Shown here: positions 17,855 to 25,858 of the stretch, piece by piece | Layout: each line of letters starts with the position of its first letter | Numbering within the stretch: the stretch's first letter is position 1 | Origin: Pseudonocardia sp. N23 | GTDB taxonomy: Bacteria > Actinomycetota > Actinomycetes > Mycobacteriales > Pseudonocardiaceae | Assembly (NCBI RefSeq): GCF_002583555.1 | Contig: NZ_BEGX01000114.1 | Location: forward strand, 1 to 64,000 | Length of the DNA: 64,000 nt | Reading direction: 5' to 3' | The notes under the pieces: model-generated | The model's input: only the letters and a program-made list of their open reading frames with translations | The model's database searches: none | What the model was told of the DNA's origin: nothing | Made by a program: the position numbers and the translations under genes

Positions 17855-18099
17855 CACTCGTGAGCGTTCACCGTGATCGACGTGCCGGGCCGCCCGAGCG
17901 GAGTGACCTACCACCGACAGGCGCCGCCTCCCTCACCTGAACCGACGCAAGGGGCCGATCGTCGTCTCCGTCGGACGCAGAGCCCTCGCACGTAGCGTCA
18001 GGTCACCGATCAGATCGGACCGCGAATGCCCTTTAAGGCGCCTCAATTCGTCCCTATGCTGTGGGCTCGACCCACTGTGCAGACACCACGGGAGTCATC

Positions 18100-19224
18100 A
18101 TGATCAAGCTGTTCAGCACCGACGACCACCTGCTCGAGCCGCCGGAGCTGTGGCAGACCCGGCTCCCGGCGAAGTACCAGGACGTCTGTCCCCGGCTGAT
18201 CGAGGACGAGGACGGGCTCAAGTGGCTGGTCGAGGACCGCCAGGTGAGCATGCCGTTGCGGAACGAGTTCGTCGGCGGCCGCCAGGACGACGCGCCCATG
18301 GGCATGCAGGAGCAGCCCCTCCGCCGCGAGGACCTCCTGCCGGAGTACTACGACGCCAGCGCCCGCGCAGAGGTGCTGCGAAAGGACGGCCTCATCGGGA
18401 GCATCTGCTTCCCGACGCTGCCCAAGTTCTCCGGCACCCTGTTCCTGGACTTCAAGGACAAGGAACTCGCCGGCGAGTGCGTCGGCGCCTGGAACGACTT
18501 CGTGTTCGACGAGTGGTGCGCGGCGGAACCCAGCTTCTACGTCCCCATGACGCTGGTGTCGCTGTGGGATCCGGAGCGGGCAGCCCAGGAGATCCGTACC
18601 AACGCCGCCCGCGGTGGCCGCGCGGTGTCCCTGCCGGAGAACCCGGTCCCACTCGGCCTCCCGTCCTTCTTCTCCGAGTCGTGGGACCCGATGTGGCGGG
18701 CGATCGAGGAGACCGACACGGTCGTCTGCATGCACGTCGCCACGAGCGGCCAGCTGACGTTTCCCTCGCCGGAGATCCCGTGGAGCGCGGCGATCATCCT
18801 CGTTCAGGCCAACGCGGCATCCTGCTTCATCAACCTCCTGTTCAGCCCGATCCTGCGCAAGTTCCCCAAGATCCAGTTCGTCCTGTCCGAGGGCGGCATC
18901 TCCTGGGTCCCGGCGCTGCTCGAGCGCGCGGACCGCATGCTCGAGATCCACACCCGGTGGGACGACGGGGCGAGGATCGAGCACACGCCGACGGAGATCT
19001 TCCAGCGCAACTTCACCGCCTGCATGGTGGTGGAGCCGGTGGCGGTCGAACTCCGGCACCGGGTCGGCATCGACCGCATCACGTTCGAGACCGACTTCCC
19101 GCACGCCGAGACCACCTACCCGAACACCCAGCCGCAGGTGGAGAAGCTGTTCGCGGGCGTCCCCCAGGACGAGGTCGAGGCGATGGCCTCGGGCAACGCC
19201 ATGCGGCTGTTCCGTTGGACCTGA
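18100..19224 (+). CDS. Amidohydrolase-2 family metal-dependent hydrolase/decarboxylase
   Basis: 374 residues with the start of an amidohydrolase-2 TIM barrel: FSTDDHLLEPPELW, where the usual metal motif is Asp-x-His followed by EPP. Later landmarks are LSEGGISWVPALLERAD (about 262-278) and ITFETDFPHAET (about 326-338), with the conserved Asp of this family. Relatives include ACMSD and resorcylate-type decarboxylases as well as many uncharacterised hydrolases in actinobacterial sterol and terpenoid clusters. ATG at 18100 is preceded by GGGAG. It stands alone between two terminator-like hairpins. Confidence 0.83.
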   Translation: MIKLFSTDDHLLEPPELWQTRLPAKYQDVCPRLIEDEDGLKWLVEDRQVSMPLRNEFVGGRQDDAPMGMQEQPLRREDLLPEYYDASARAEVLRKDGLIGSICFPTLPKFSGTLFLDFKDKELAGECVGAWNDFVFDEWCAAEPSFYVPMTLVSLWDPERAAQEIRTNAARGGRAVSLPENPVPLGLPSFFSESWDPMWRAIEETDTVVCMHVATSGQLTFPSPEIPWSAAIILVQANAASCFINLLFSPILRKFPKIQFVLSEGGISWVPALLERADRMLEIHTRWDDGARIEHTPTEIFQRNFTACMVVEPVAVELRHRVGIDRITFETDFPHAETTYPNTQPQVEKLFAGVPQDEVEAMASGNAMRLFRWT

Positions 19225-19241
19225 TGCCCTGCTGACACCGG

Positions 19242-19283
19242 GCGACCGGAGGGGCCCCCGACCATGGGGGTAACTCCGGTCGC
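19242..19283 (+). terminator. Compound hairpin after the amidohydrolase gene
   Basis: Outer arms GCGACCGGAG (19242-19251) and CTCCGGTCGC (19274-19283) are perfect, with an inner CCCCC/GGGGG pair (19255-19259 with 19266-19270). It begins 17 bases past the stop. Confidence 0.65.
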
Positions 19284-19479
19284 ACCGACGTCCGGTGCCG
19301 GCCCGGTCGGCGATCCCCTGCTCCGGCATTTGTCGGGGACCCTCCGACACGACGACACGAGGACTCAGCAGATGCGGTTCGCCGTGCCGACCGGCGCGGG
19401 GGTCCGCCACGAGCCATCGCCCGGGGCCGGCCGGTTCCCGCTCGTAGTGGATCGCGCTTGTCCCGGATCCCCCCGATCC

Positions 19480-20195
19480 GGCGGACCCTGCACCGAAGCC
19501 TGCGCCGACCGCGGAGCACGAACGCCACAGCTGATCGGGCGGCCGGCGGGTTGCCGCTGCGCGCTCGGCAGCTCGGTCTCGCGAACGACGCCGGCTCCCT
19601 GCACGCACGCCGGGCCGACGACGTGGTGCACCTGCCAGGTGCCGGGCCCGCCGCCCATCTCGATGGGCCGCCGTCCGTCGGGGCGGCGGCCTCGGCCGGC
19701 GTGGACGCCATCCACCCCGGTTACGGATTCTCTCTCCGAGAGTGCCGGGCCGGCCCGGCGCTGCGCTGATGCCGGCCCTGACGTTCGTCTGACCAGGTGC
19801 GCGCACACGCCCGTGCCGAGTCCGTGGGTGTCGCGGTGCCGGTGGACCGGCGAATCTCGGCCCCGACGCCGCGGTGATGGTCGAGGCAACGGCAGGCCGC
19901 GGCCGACATGCGGCCCTGGCCGAAGCCAGCTCGCCGGGCCGCGGACGGCCGTGCGTCGGAGGCACGGGCCGCGTTCGGGAGCTGCACCGTCTACATCGAG
20001 CAGCCGCCGATCCGGGGGCCGCCACATCGAGGTTCAGATCGCCGGCGACGGTGGAGGCGGTCTCGTTGGGCGACCGTGGCTGCAGCAGCGTTGCCGCCAG
20101 CAGCTAATCGAGATCGCCCCCGCACCTACGCGGACGCCGGCGCTGCGCGAGACGCTCGCGCGAGCTGCTGTCGACGTGACCCGGCCGGCCGGCCG
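19480..20195 (+). pseudogene. Broken N-terminal half of a biotin carboxylase (acyl-CoA carboxylase alpha)
   Basis: Segments of a biotin carboxylase can be followed in order across several frames on the plus strand: ADDVVHLPGAGPAAHLDGPP and AGVDAIHPGYGFSL (about 19610-19740), VMVEATAGRGRH (about 19875), HIEVQIAGDGGGG (about 20030) and LIEIAPAPT (about 20105-20130). The order and spacing match the first 230 residues or so of AccA/PccA-type proteins. At least four frame changes and internal stops are needed. The carboxylase C-terminal half and the biotin carrier domain are absent. It ends where remnants of an acyl-CoA synthetase on the other strand begin, marking a rearrangement joint near 20.15 kb. 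Confidence 0.78.
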
Positions 20196-20667
20196 ATGGT
20201 GCCGGACGGGTGGACCATCACACCCTTCGAGCTCCGGGCTCGAGGTCCCCGCAGGCGGCTCCCGTCGGTCGTTCCCAGCCCGTGGTCGCCGGGTCGTCGA
20301 AGGTCCACCACAGCACACGACCCGTGGAGACGTCGAACAGGGCGATCAGACCTGCGGAGCCGACGACGACGGCGGCGCCGCACTCCTCGATCACGTAGCG
20401 GAGCTCGGTGGCGGTCAGGTGCATGTCGACCGGCGTGTAGTGCAGGCCCGCGCGCCGTGCCGCCCACGCCGCGACGAGGTAGTCGACTCGGTCGGGCAGG
20501 ACGAGTGCGATGTGGTCGCCGTGACGGAGACCCACCTCGGCAAACCAGGCGGCCAGGGCACGGCTCCGCTCGTCGAGCTGGCCGCAGGTGGGCTGACGAC
20601 TCGAACCGGCCCCGACGATGGCGGGGCGTCCCGGATCGACGAGCGCCCGGTGGGCCGGTGCGGACAT
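20130..20667 (-). pseudogene. Truncated acyl-CoA synthetase (AMP-binding, FadD-like)
   Basis: A good start (ATG 20667, GGAG seven bases upstream) opens a 149-codon frame that reads like the N-terminus of an AMP-forming acyl-CoA ligase: YTPVDMHLTATELRYVIEEC near residue 90 is typical. The frame stops at 20218. The AMP-binding P-loop of the family then appears in another frame as VMVHPSGTIGRPAG (to about 20180), after which similarity ends at the biotin carboxylase remnant. The 3' three quarters of the gene are missing. It lies 60 bases downstream of an acyl-CoA dehydrogenase on the same strand, suggesting an original fadE-fadD pair. A truncated product could still be made. Confidence 0.75.
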
Positions 20668-20726
20668 CAACGGTCTCCTATCGGTCGAGACATCGGCGGC
20701 CGCCGGACGCATCGCCGCGTGTGCGA

Positions 20727-21926
20727 CTACCGGGGCAGGCCTAGGACGCGCTCGGCGATGATGTTGCGCTGGACCTCGTCGGTGCCGCCCGCGAGAGCGG
20801 CACCCGGCGTGCCGAGCAGGTGCTTTGCCCATGCGAACGTGCCCCACTCGCCGCTGTCGGCGATCAGATCGCTCCCGAGCAGCAAGGACGCCAGATCGTT
20901 GAGCCGCTTCATGGAGTCGCTGCGCAGCAGCTTCGACACCGACAGCTCCGGGCCCGGCTCCCGCCCTGCGCGTACCTGCGCCAACGCGCGCTCACCCACG
21001 AGCTCGGACGCCGTGACCTGCTCGTACAGCTCGGCGATCCGTTGCTGGACGACCGGGTCGCCGGCCCGCCCTCGACGACGGGCCAGCGCGATCAGCAGTC
21101 GCACGTGGCGGAGCAGGCTGTCGGCGCCACCGGAGCCCAGGTTGGCCCGTTCGTTCAGCAGCGTTGTGACCGCGACCGCCCAGCCCGCGTTGACCTCGCC
21201 GAGACGGCGATCGTCCGGCACGAAGACGTCGTTGAGGAAGACCTCGTTGAAGTGCGCACCGCCCGTCATCTGGCGCAACGGTCGGATTTCCACGCCGGGG
21301 GACAGCATGTCGATCAGGAACGCGGTGATCCCGCGGTGCTTCGGTGCCTCCGGATCGGTGCGGGCGAGCACCTCACCGACGTCGCTCACGTGGGCGCCGG
21401 AGGTCCACACCTTCTGGCCGTTGAGCTTCCAGCCGCCCTCGACGGGCACGGCCCTCGTCTGCACCGCCGCGAGGTCGGACCCGGCCCCCGGCTCGCTGAA
21501 GAGCTGACATGCCGCGATCTCGCCCCGGAAGATCCGGGTGACCATCTCCCGACGCAGGGAGTCCCGGCCGTGCGCCAGCACGGTGGGCCCGACCATCCCG
21601 AGCGCGAGAACGAGCGGGTTCTCGTCGGGCACCTCGTAGCGAGAACGCACCTTCCAGTAGGACCACTGGAACTCGTTGTCGAGTCCACGGCCGCCCCATT
21701 CGACCGGACCGGTGATCCACCCGAAGCCGGCGTCGAACTCGAGGGCCCGCCAGGCCTTGGCCACCCGCACCTCGGCCCGCGCCTCCTCGAGTGTGGCGTC
21801 GGTGAGCGAGGAGACCGCGTCGGAGCCCACACTCCATTCGGCGCCGGACTTCCGCAGCGGAACGTGGGCGCTGAGGAACGTCTCGGCGTCGGCCTCGAAG
21901 CGTTCCAGCTCGTCCTGCTCGACCAT
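20727..21926 (-). CDS. Acyl-CoA dehydrogenase
   Basis: 399 residues with the acyl-CoA dehydrogenase core: the flavin-binding strand CQLFSEPGAGSDLAAVQTRA near residues 139-158, WKLNGQKVWTSGAHVSDVG near 165-183, and the C-terminal segment LAGGTDEVQRNIIAERVLGLP, typical of FadE proteins of actinobacterial sterol and branched-chain catabolism. It oxidises acyl-CoA to 2-enoyl-CoA with FAD. The catalytic base cannot be placed with confidence without an alignment. ATG 21926 follows GAGGA closely. The AACCTAGTT palindrome at 22153-22161 lies about 230 bases upstream. It probably led an operon with the now-truncated acyl-CoA synthetase. Confidence 0.9.
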   Translation of the reverse strand: MVEQDELERFEADAETFLSAHVPLRKSGAEWSVGSDAVSSLTDATLEEARAEVRVAKAWRALEFDAGFGWITGPVEWGGRGLDNEFQWSYWKVRSRYEVPDENPLVLALGMVGPTVLAHGRDSLRREMVTRIFRGEIAACQLFSEPGAGSDLAAVQTRAVPVEGGWKLNGQKVWTSGAHVSDVGEVLARTDPEAPKHRGITAFLIDMLSPGVEIRPLRQMTGGAHFNEVFLNDVFVPDDRRLGEVNAGWAVAVTTLLNERANLGSGGADSLLRHVRLLIALARRRGRAGDPVVQQRIAELYEQVTASELVGERALAQVRAGREPGPELSVSKLLRSDSMKRLNDLASLLLGSDLIADSGEWGTFAWAKHLLGTPGAALAGGTDEVQRNIIAERVLGLPR

Positions 21927-22152
21927 TCCTCAGACCTCGGTTCGGCCGGCCGAGCACGCATCGGTGCCGGCGCGCGCGGTCCCGGAACCAAACCGCCGGT
22001 CCATGCTCATCGCTCTGCCCTCCAGGTTCTGGCCCGCGCCTCACCGCACGGTCGGCAGCGGACGAGACCGACCTGCCGCTACGTCGGACCGGGCGACCCT
22101 CGAGGCGGACCACCCGTCCGGCACGGCATTCGCGGCTTCTCTGCTACGCCTC

Positions 22153-22161
22153 AACCTAGTT
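22153..22161. promoter_or_regulatory. AACCTAGTT palindrome upstream of the acyl-CoA dehydrogenase
   Basis: It sits in an AT-rich patch (22150-22195) that stands out in high-GC DNA, followed by a second palindrome-like stretch ACATGTACCATGT. One of five similar sites in this half of the window. Confidence 0.45.
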
Positions 22162-22239
22162 AACCACATGTACCATGTTGTGCAAAGTTCGTGCCCGGGA
22201 CGCCTGTGGTGGCGTGGCCGACGGCCCATTCCCGGAGTC

Positions 22240-22500
22240 AGGCGAAGGTCCCCCGCGCGACGCGCGCAGGCGATCCGCGGGCACCTGCGGTCGCGGCGGA
22301 TCGTCGCGGTCATCGCTGAACCGGCTGACCACCAGGACACCGCACGCGCCCGGGTTCTCGCGTGGTCGTCCGCCCGCGATCGACGCCCTCGACCATGCAG
22401 CTCGACGCCTGCCCGGACGGAGTCGGCGAACCTTCAGGCGCGGGGTACGGACCTACCGCTCGACCTGTCCGCCGCTACCCGCGATGCCCTCGCCCCTCCG
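22240..22500 (+). pseudogene. IS5-type transposase fragment (copy 2)
   Basis: Plus-strand reading gives IRGHLRSRRIVAVIAEPADH then GRPPAIDALDH in a second frame, corresponding to the C-terminal third of IS5-type transposases (…HLR-RGI-AVIPEP-DQ…GRPP-FD…). The bases at about 22258-22395 closely match the minus strand of the remnant at 3670-3805. Only this C-terminal part is seen. It lies in opposite orientation to copy 1, 18.5 kb away. Confidence 0.68.
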
Positions 22501-22515
22501 CCCACGTCCCGAGCA

Positions 22516-23331
22516 TCAGGCCAGCAGACCGTAGCCGCCGTCGACCTGGATGACCTGCCCCGTCACGTAGCGGTAGTCGCTCGACAGCAGGCTGACAACG
22601 ACGGATGCCAGCTCGTCCCGGGTCGCCAGGCGGCGCAGTGGAGTGCGCTTGCGGACCGTGTCGATGATCTCGTCGAGTGCCTCGATCTCGACGGTCACCG
22701 TCTCGCGCCCGGTCACCCCCGAGCCCGTGCTGTGGTCGGCGTGGTCGGCGTCCCCGGCGACCAGCTGCGGGGACACCCCGTTGACCCGGATCCCCTTCGG
22801 CCCCAGCTCGGCGCCGAGGTAGATCACCAGCGCATCGAGCGCCGCCTTGGCCGGGCCCAGGATCCCGTAGTAGCGGGCGTAGCGGAACGCGCCCATGGCC
22901 GACACCGTCACGACGGAACCCTTCGCGTCCTGGAGGTCGGGCAGCCCCGCCCGCACCGCCTCCAAGGTGCCCCAATAGTGCACGTCGAACGCGCGCTGGT
23001 ACTGCTCTCGGGTCGTCTCGAGCACTCGCCCGACCATGACAGGCACCGCTGTGAAGACCATGGAGTCGATCCGCCCCAGGGCCTCTCGCGCCGTCTCGAC
23101 CATCTCGACCGCGGCTCGAGCCACGTCTCCCCGGACGAGGACGGGCTCCGGACCGACGGCCGCCACGGCCTCGGCCGTCTTGCGGGCCGCCTCCTCGTTC
23201 GCGACGTAGCCGATGGCAACCCGGGTGCCACGCGCGGCGAGGCGCAGAGCCGTCGCTGCGCCCATGCCACGACTCCCCCCGAAGATCAGCGCGGTCTCCG
23301 GGTACGACGGCAGCGCTGTGGGTTCGGTCAT
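22516..23331 (-). CDS. SDR-family reductase resembling FabL enoyl reductase
   Basis: 271 residues. The cofactor motif is GGSRGMG at about residue 18. The catalytic motif is not the usual Tyr-x3-Lys: position -4 from the Lys is Leu. Instead the sequence is YYGILGPAK, that is Tyr-x6-Lys as in enoyl reductases of the FabI/FabL group. The surrounding segment (SAMGAFRYARYYGILGPAKA, then ELGPKGIRVNGVSP) resembles Bacillus FabL closely. An enoyl-thioester reductase is therefore more likely than a 3-ketoacyl reductase. ATG 23331 follows AGAGGG by seven bases. An AACCTRGTT-like site at 23432-23440 lies 100 bases upstream. Confidence 0.82.
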   Translation of the reverse strand: MTEPTALPSYPETALIFGGSRGMGAATALRLAARGTRVAIGYVANEEAARKTAEAVAAVGPEPVLVRGDVARAAVEMVETAREALGRIDSMVFTAVPVMVGRVLETTREQYQRAFDVHYWGTLEAVRAGLPDLQDAKGSVVTVSAMGAFRYARYYGILGPAKAALDALVIYLGAELGPKGIRVNGVSPQLVAGDADHADHSTGSGVTGRETVTVEIEALDEIIDTVRKRTPLRRLATRDELASVVVSLLSSDYRYVTGQVIQVDGGYGLLA

Positions 23332-23431
23332 CGCGGGACCCTCTCTCGTAGGACATCACTCGTCGCCAGGACCCGCCTGCGAGTGCGCGAGGAGCGGCCT
23401 CGGAGGCACGACCGACAGATACATAATAGTT

Positions 23432-23440
23432 AGCTAGGTT
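23432..23440. promoter_or_regulatory. AACCTRGTT-like palindrome upstream of the FabL-like gene
   Basis: On the minus strand the site reads AACCTAGCT inside the AT-rich stretch 23417-23450, about 100 bases upstream of the reductase start. Confidence 0.4.
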
Positions 23441-23788
23441 CTATCTAACACCGAAACGTCGGGCCGGCGCGCCGTCTCGACCACGCAGACGAAGCCGACG
23501 CCGGGCCCGGGGAAGCGTCCGACGCACTCGCCGACGTCCCCCGGGATCGCGAGCGCGTTCGGCAGGGTCGACGGCGCCGGCACCGGACAGGGTCCGACCG
23601 GATCGATTCCGCCGTCACGCGCGTCGCCGACCCCCGACAGGTCGCGATGCGCCTCCCCCGGGCGGGGAGCCGCCTACGCGATCCCGACCGGGCGCCACCC
23701 GGACCGGTACCCGGATGTGTCCGCGACGATCCCCTCGTCCCTTCGCCCCTTCGCCGCGGACCCCCAGGTAGCGGCCCGAGACGGCCGG
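23441..23788. other. Intergenic stretch with no recognised gene
   Basis: About 350 bases between the promoter of the FabL-like gene and the stop of the upstream thiolase. Open frames exist on both strands but none has family-like sequence, and no clear terminator was found. Confidence 0.5.
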
Positions 23789-24988
23789 TCAGACGGCGGC
23801 CTTCTCCAGGATGTGCACGCCGCAGGCCGAACCCAGACCGATGACGTGGGCGAGGCCGACCCTTGCTCCCTCGATCTGACGGGGCCCCGCCTCGCCGCGT
23901 AGGTGCGTCGCGACCTCCCACACGTTCGCAATGCCGGTGGCCGAGATCGGATGCCCTTTGGACTGCAGGCCGCCGGAGACGTTCACCGGCAGCCGCCCGC
24001 CACGCCAGGGCGCCCCGGACCTGAAGAACTCCACTGCTCCACCTGGCTCGCACAGGCCCAGGTTGTCGTAGTGCACGAGCTCCGCACTTGCGAAACAGTC
24101 GTGCAACTCGACGAGGTCCAGGTCCTCCGGCCCGATGCCGGCCTGCTCGTAGGCAGTCTCCGCAGCCTGCCGGGTCAGGGTGTTGATGTCCGGAAGGACC
24201 TGACAGCCGTCACGCCACGGGTCGCTCGTCAGCACCGACGCACTGATCTTCACCGCTCGACGCTGCTGGTCCTGAGACAGCGTGCGCAGCTTGCCTTCGC
24301 CGACCAGGACGGCCGCGGCCGCGCCGTCGCAGTTCGCCGAACACATCGCCCGGGTGTTCGGATAGGCGATCATGACGTCGTTCATGATCTCCTCCAGCGA
24401 CATCCGCTTCTGGTACGCCGCTTTCGGGTTCAGCGTCGAGTGCGCGTGGTTCTTCTCGGAGATCCGTGCGAACAGCTCGAAGTCCGCACCGCCGTAGCGG
24501 TGCGCGTACTCCATCCCGATCTGGGCGAAGATTCCCGGCATCGTCTCGGTGCCGATCAGTCCATCGAGCGGGGCAACCTCACCGAATCGCCCCTCGCGGA
24601 CCCAGGGGCCGCCCTCCTCCTTCCGTGCGTTGCCGGTCAGCAACCCGGCGCCGGAGAGCTTCTCCACCCCCACGGCCAGGCCCATGTCGCACTCGCCCGC
24701 CTTGATCGCCATGACCGCCACGCGCAGCGCCGTCGCCCCCGTCGCGCAGGCGTTGCCCACGTTGTAGACGGGGATCCCGGTCTGGCCGATCTGCTTCTGG
24801 AGCGCCTGACCGAACCCCACCGACCCGAGGAGATTGCCCGCACTCAGCACGCCGATGTCCTGCATCGTCACCCCGGCGTCAGCCATCGCCGCCAACGCCG
24901 ACTCGGCGCCGAGGTCCACGGCGTCCTTGTCCCGATACTTCCCGAACCTGGTCATGTGGATCCCGAGGATCCAGACGTTCTCCGCCAT
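23789..24988 (-). CDS. Thiolase-fold acetyl-CoA acyltransferase (SCP-2/lipid-transfer type)
   Basis: About 399 residues. Unlike the thiolase-fold protein at 12218-13372, this one keeps the nucleophile cysteine (VGNACATGATAL near residue 85), the HDCFASAE segment, the His motif GGLQSKGHPISATG near 335 and the C-terminal GLGSACGVHIL cysteine. A working thiolase of SCP-2 type that cleaves 3-ketoacyl-CoA is the best call. ATG 24988 has GAAGG seven bases upstream and lies 10 bases past the DUF35 stop. The pair is probably one complex. Confidence 0.88.
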   Translation of the reverse strand: MAENVWILGIHMTRFGKYRDKDAVDLGAESALAAMADAGVTMQDIGVLSAGNLLGSVGFGQALQKQIGQTGIPVYNVGNACATGATALRVAVMAIKAGECDMGLAVGVEKLSGAGLLTGNARKEEGGPWVREGRFGEVAPLDGLIGTETMPGIFAQIGMEYAHRYGGADFELFARISEKNHAHSTLNPKAAYQKRMSLEEIMNDVMIAYPNTRAMCSANCDGAAAAVLVGEGKLRTLSQDQQRRAVKISASVLTSDPWRDGCQVLPDINTLTRQAAETAYEQAGIGPEDLDLVELHDCFASAELVHYDNLGLCEPGGAVEFFRSGAPWRGGRLPVNVSGGLQSKGHPISATGIANVWEVATHLRGEAGPRQIEGARVGLAHVIGLGSACGVHILEKAAV

Positions 24989-24998
24989 GCTTCTACCT

Positions 24999-25403
24999 TC
25001 AGTCGATCGGCTCGAAGCCGAAACCAACGGCCTCCACGCCGGTGGGATCCACGCCGACGGAGACCGTCGTCAACCGGACCTTCATGCCCGACCGCACCTG
25101 GTCCGGATCCGGTGGCACGTTCACCACGTTTCCCCGCACGGCGGTACCGCCGCAGTCGATGACCCCTGCCACGTACGGGACCTTCACACCCTCGGCTGCG
25201 AACGCCACGATCGTGAAGGTCCGCAACGTGCCGACCCGCTGGACCTCGACGTCGCGGAACTCCTGCCCGCTGCAGTTGGCGCACGCGCACCGCCGGTCGA
25301 AGTACCGAGCGCCACAGCCCCTGCACTCGTGCGCCACGAGATGCGGCTCATCGTCCAGGACCAGATAGTCCACGAGTGGTACACGGTCCACGACACTCTC
25401 CAC
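24999..25403 (-). CDS. DUF35 (OB-fold, zinc ribbon) partner of the downstream thiolase
   Basis: 134 residues. The zinc ribbon is CRGCGARYFDRRCACANC near residues 27-44, and the OB-fold half includes FTIVAFAAEGVKVPYVAGVI. DUF35 proteins escort thiolase-fold enzymes and often are needed for their stability or acyl-CoA binding. It comes first in this two-gene operon, the reverse of the order in the Ltp2-like operon at 11.8-13.4 kb. Start at ATG 25403; later GTG codons at residues 4-5 are possible. Confidence 0.83.
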   Translation of the reverse strand: MESVVDRVPLVDYLVLDDEPHLVAHECRGCGARYFDRRCACANCSGQEFRDVEVQRVGTLRTFTIVAFAAEGVKVPYVAGVIDCGGTAVRGNVVNVPPDPDQVRSGMKVRLTTVSVGVDPTGVEAVGFGFEPID

Positions 25404-25452
25404 GGCGCTCCGGACTTATAGGACAGCTTCAAGATACAGGATACTCAACTCG

Positions 25453-25470
25453 GACTCGTCATGACGAGTC
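25453..25470. promoter_or_regulatory. 18-bp perfect palindrome between DUF35/thiolase and the dual GntR gene
   Basis: GACTCGTCATGACGAGTC is perfectly self-complementary. It lies 50 bases upstream of the DUF35 start and 390 bases upstream of the GntR gene. The core TCGT-CATG-ACGA resembles the TnGT...ACnA form of FadR-type operators but with a four-base spacer. A target of the adjacent regulator is plausible. Confidence 0.5.
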
Positions 25471-25858
25471 GGGAGCACCGGAGGAACGGCCGGCGCGCTG
25501 GCCCTGGGCCTGCGATCTGCCGCGGCGTTCGCCCGGCTCGCGGCATTGCCCGTCCTGGCCGTTCGACCCTCGAAGCCGGACATGACGGGCGGCGGGAGCT
25601 CCCGGCAGGACCAGCACGCCGGCGCCAGCACCATGCCCACCTTCAGCAACGCCGCCAGCCAGGCCGGCGGGCGCGGCCACGAGATCGCTCCACCGCCACA
25701 GGAATCACCGGGGTCTAGAGTGCACCCAGTCGATCCCCATCGACCGACCTGCCCGGAGGTCCTCGCGGGCCGGCCAGGTGTCTCCCCTGGTGATGTCCCG
25801 GCACCGGATGTGCTGGAGACTGGGGGTGACCATTGATCTCTCCAACGGAGGCGCGGGC

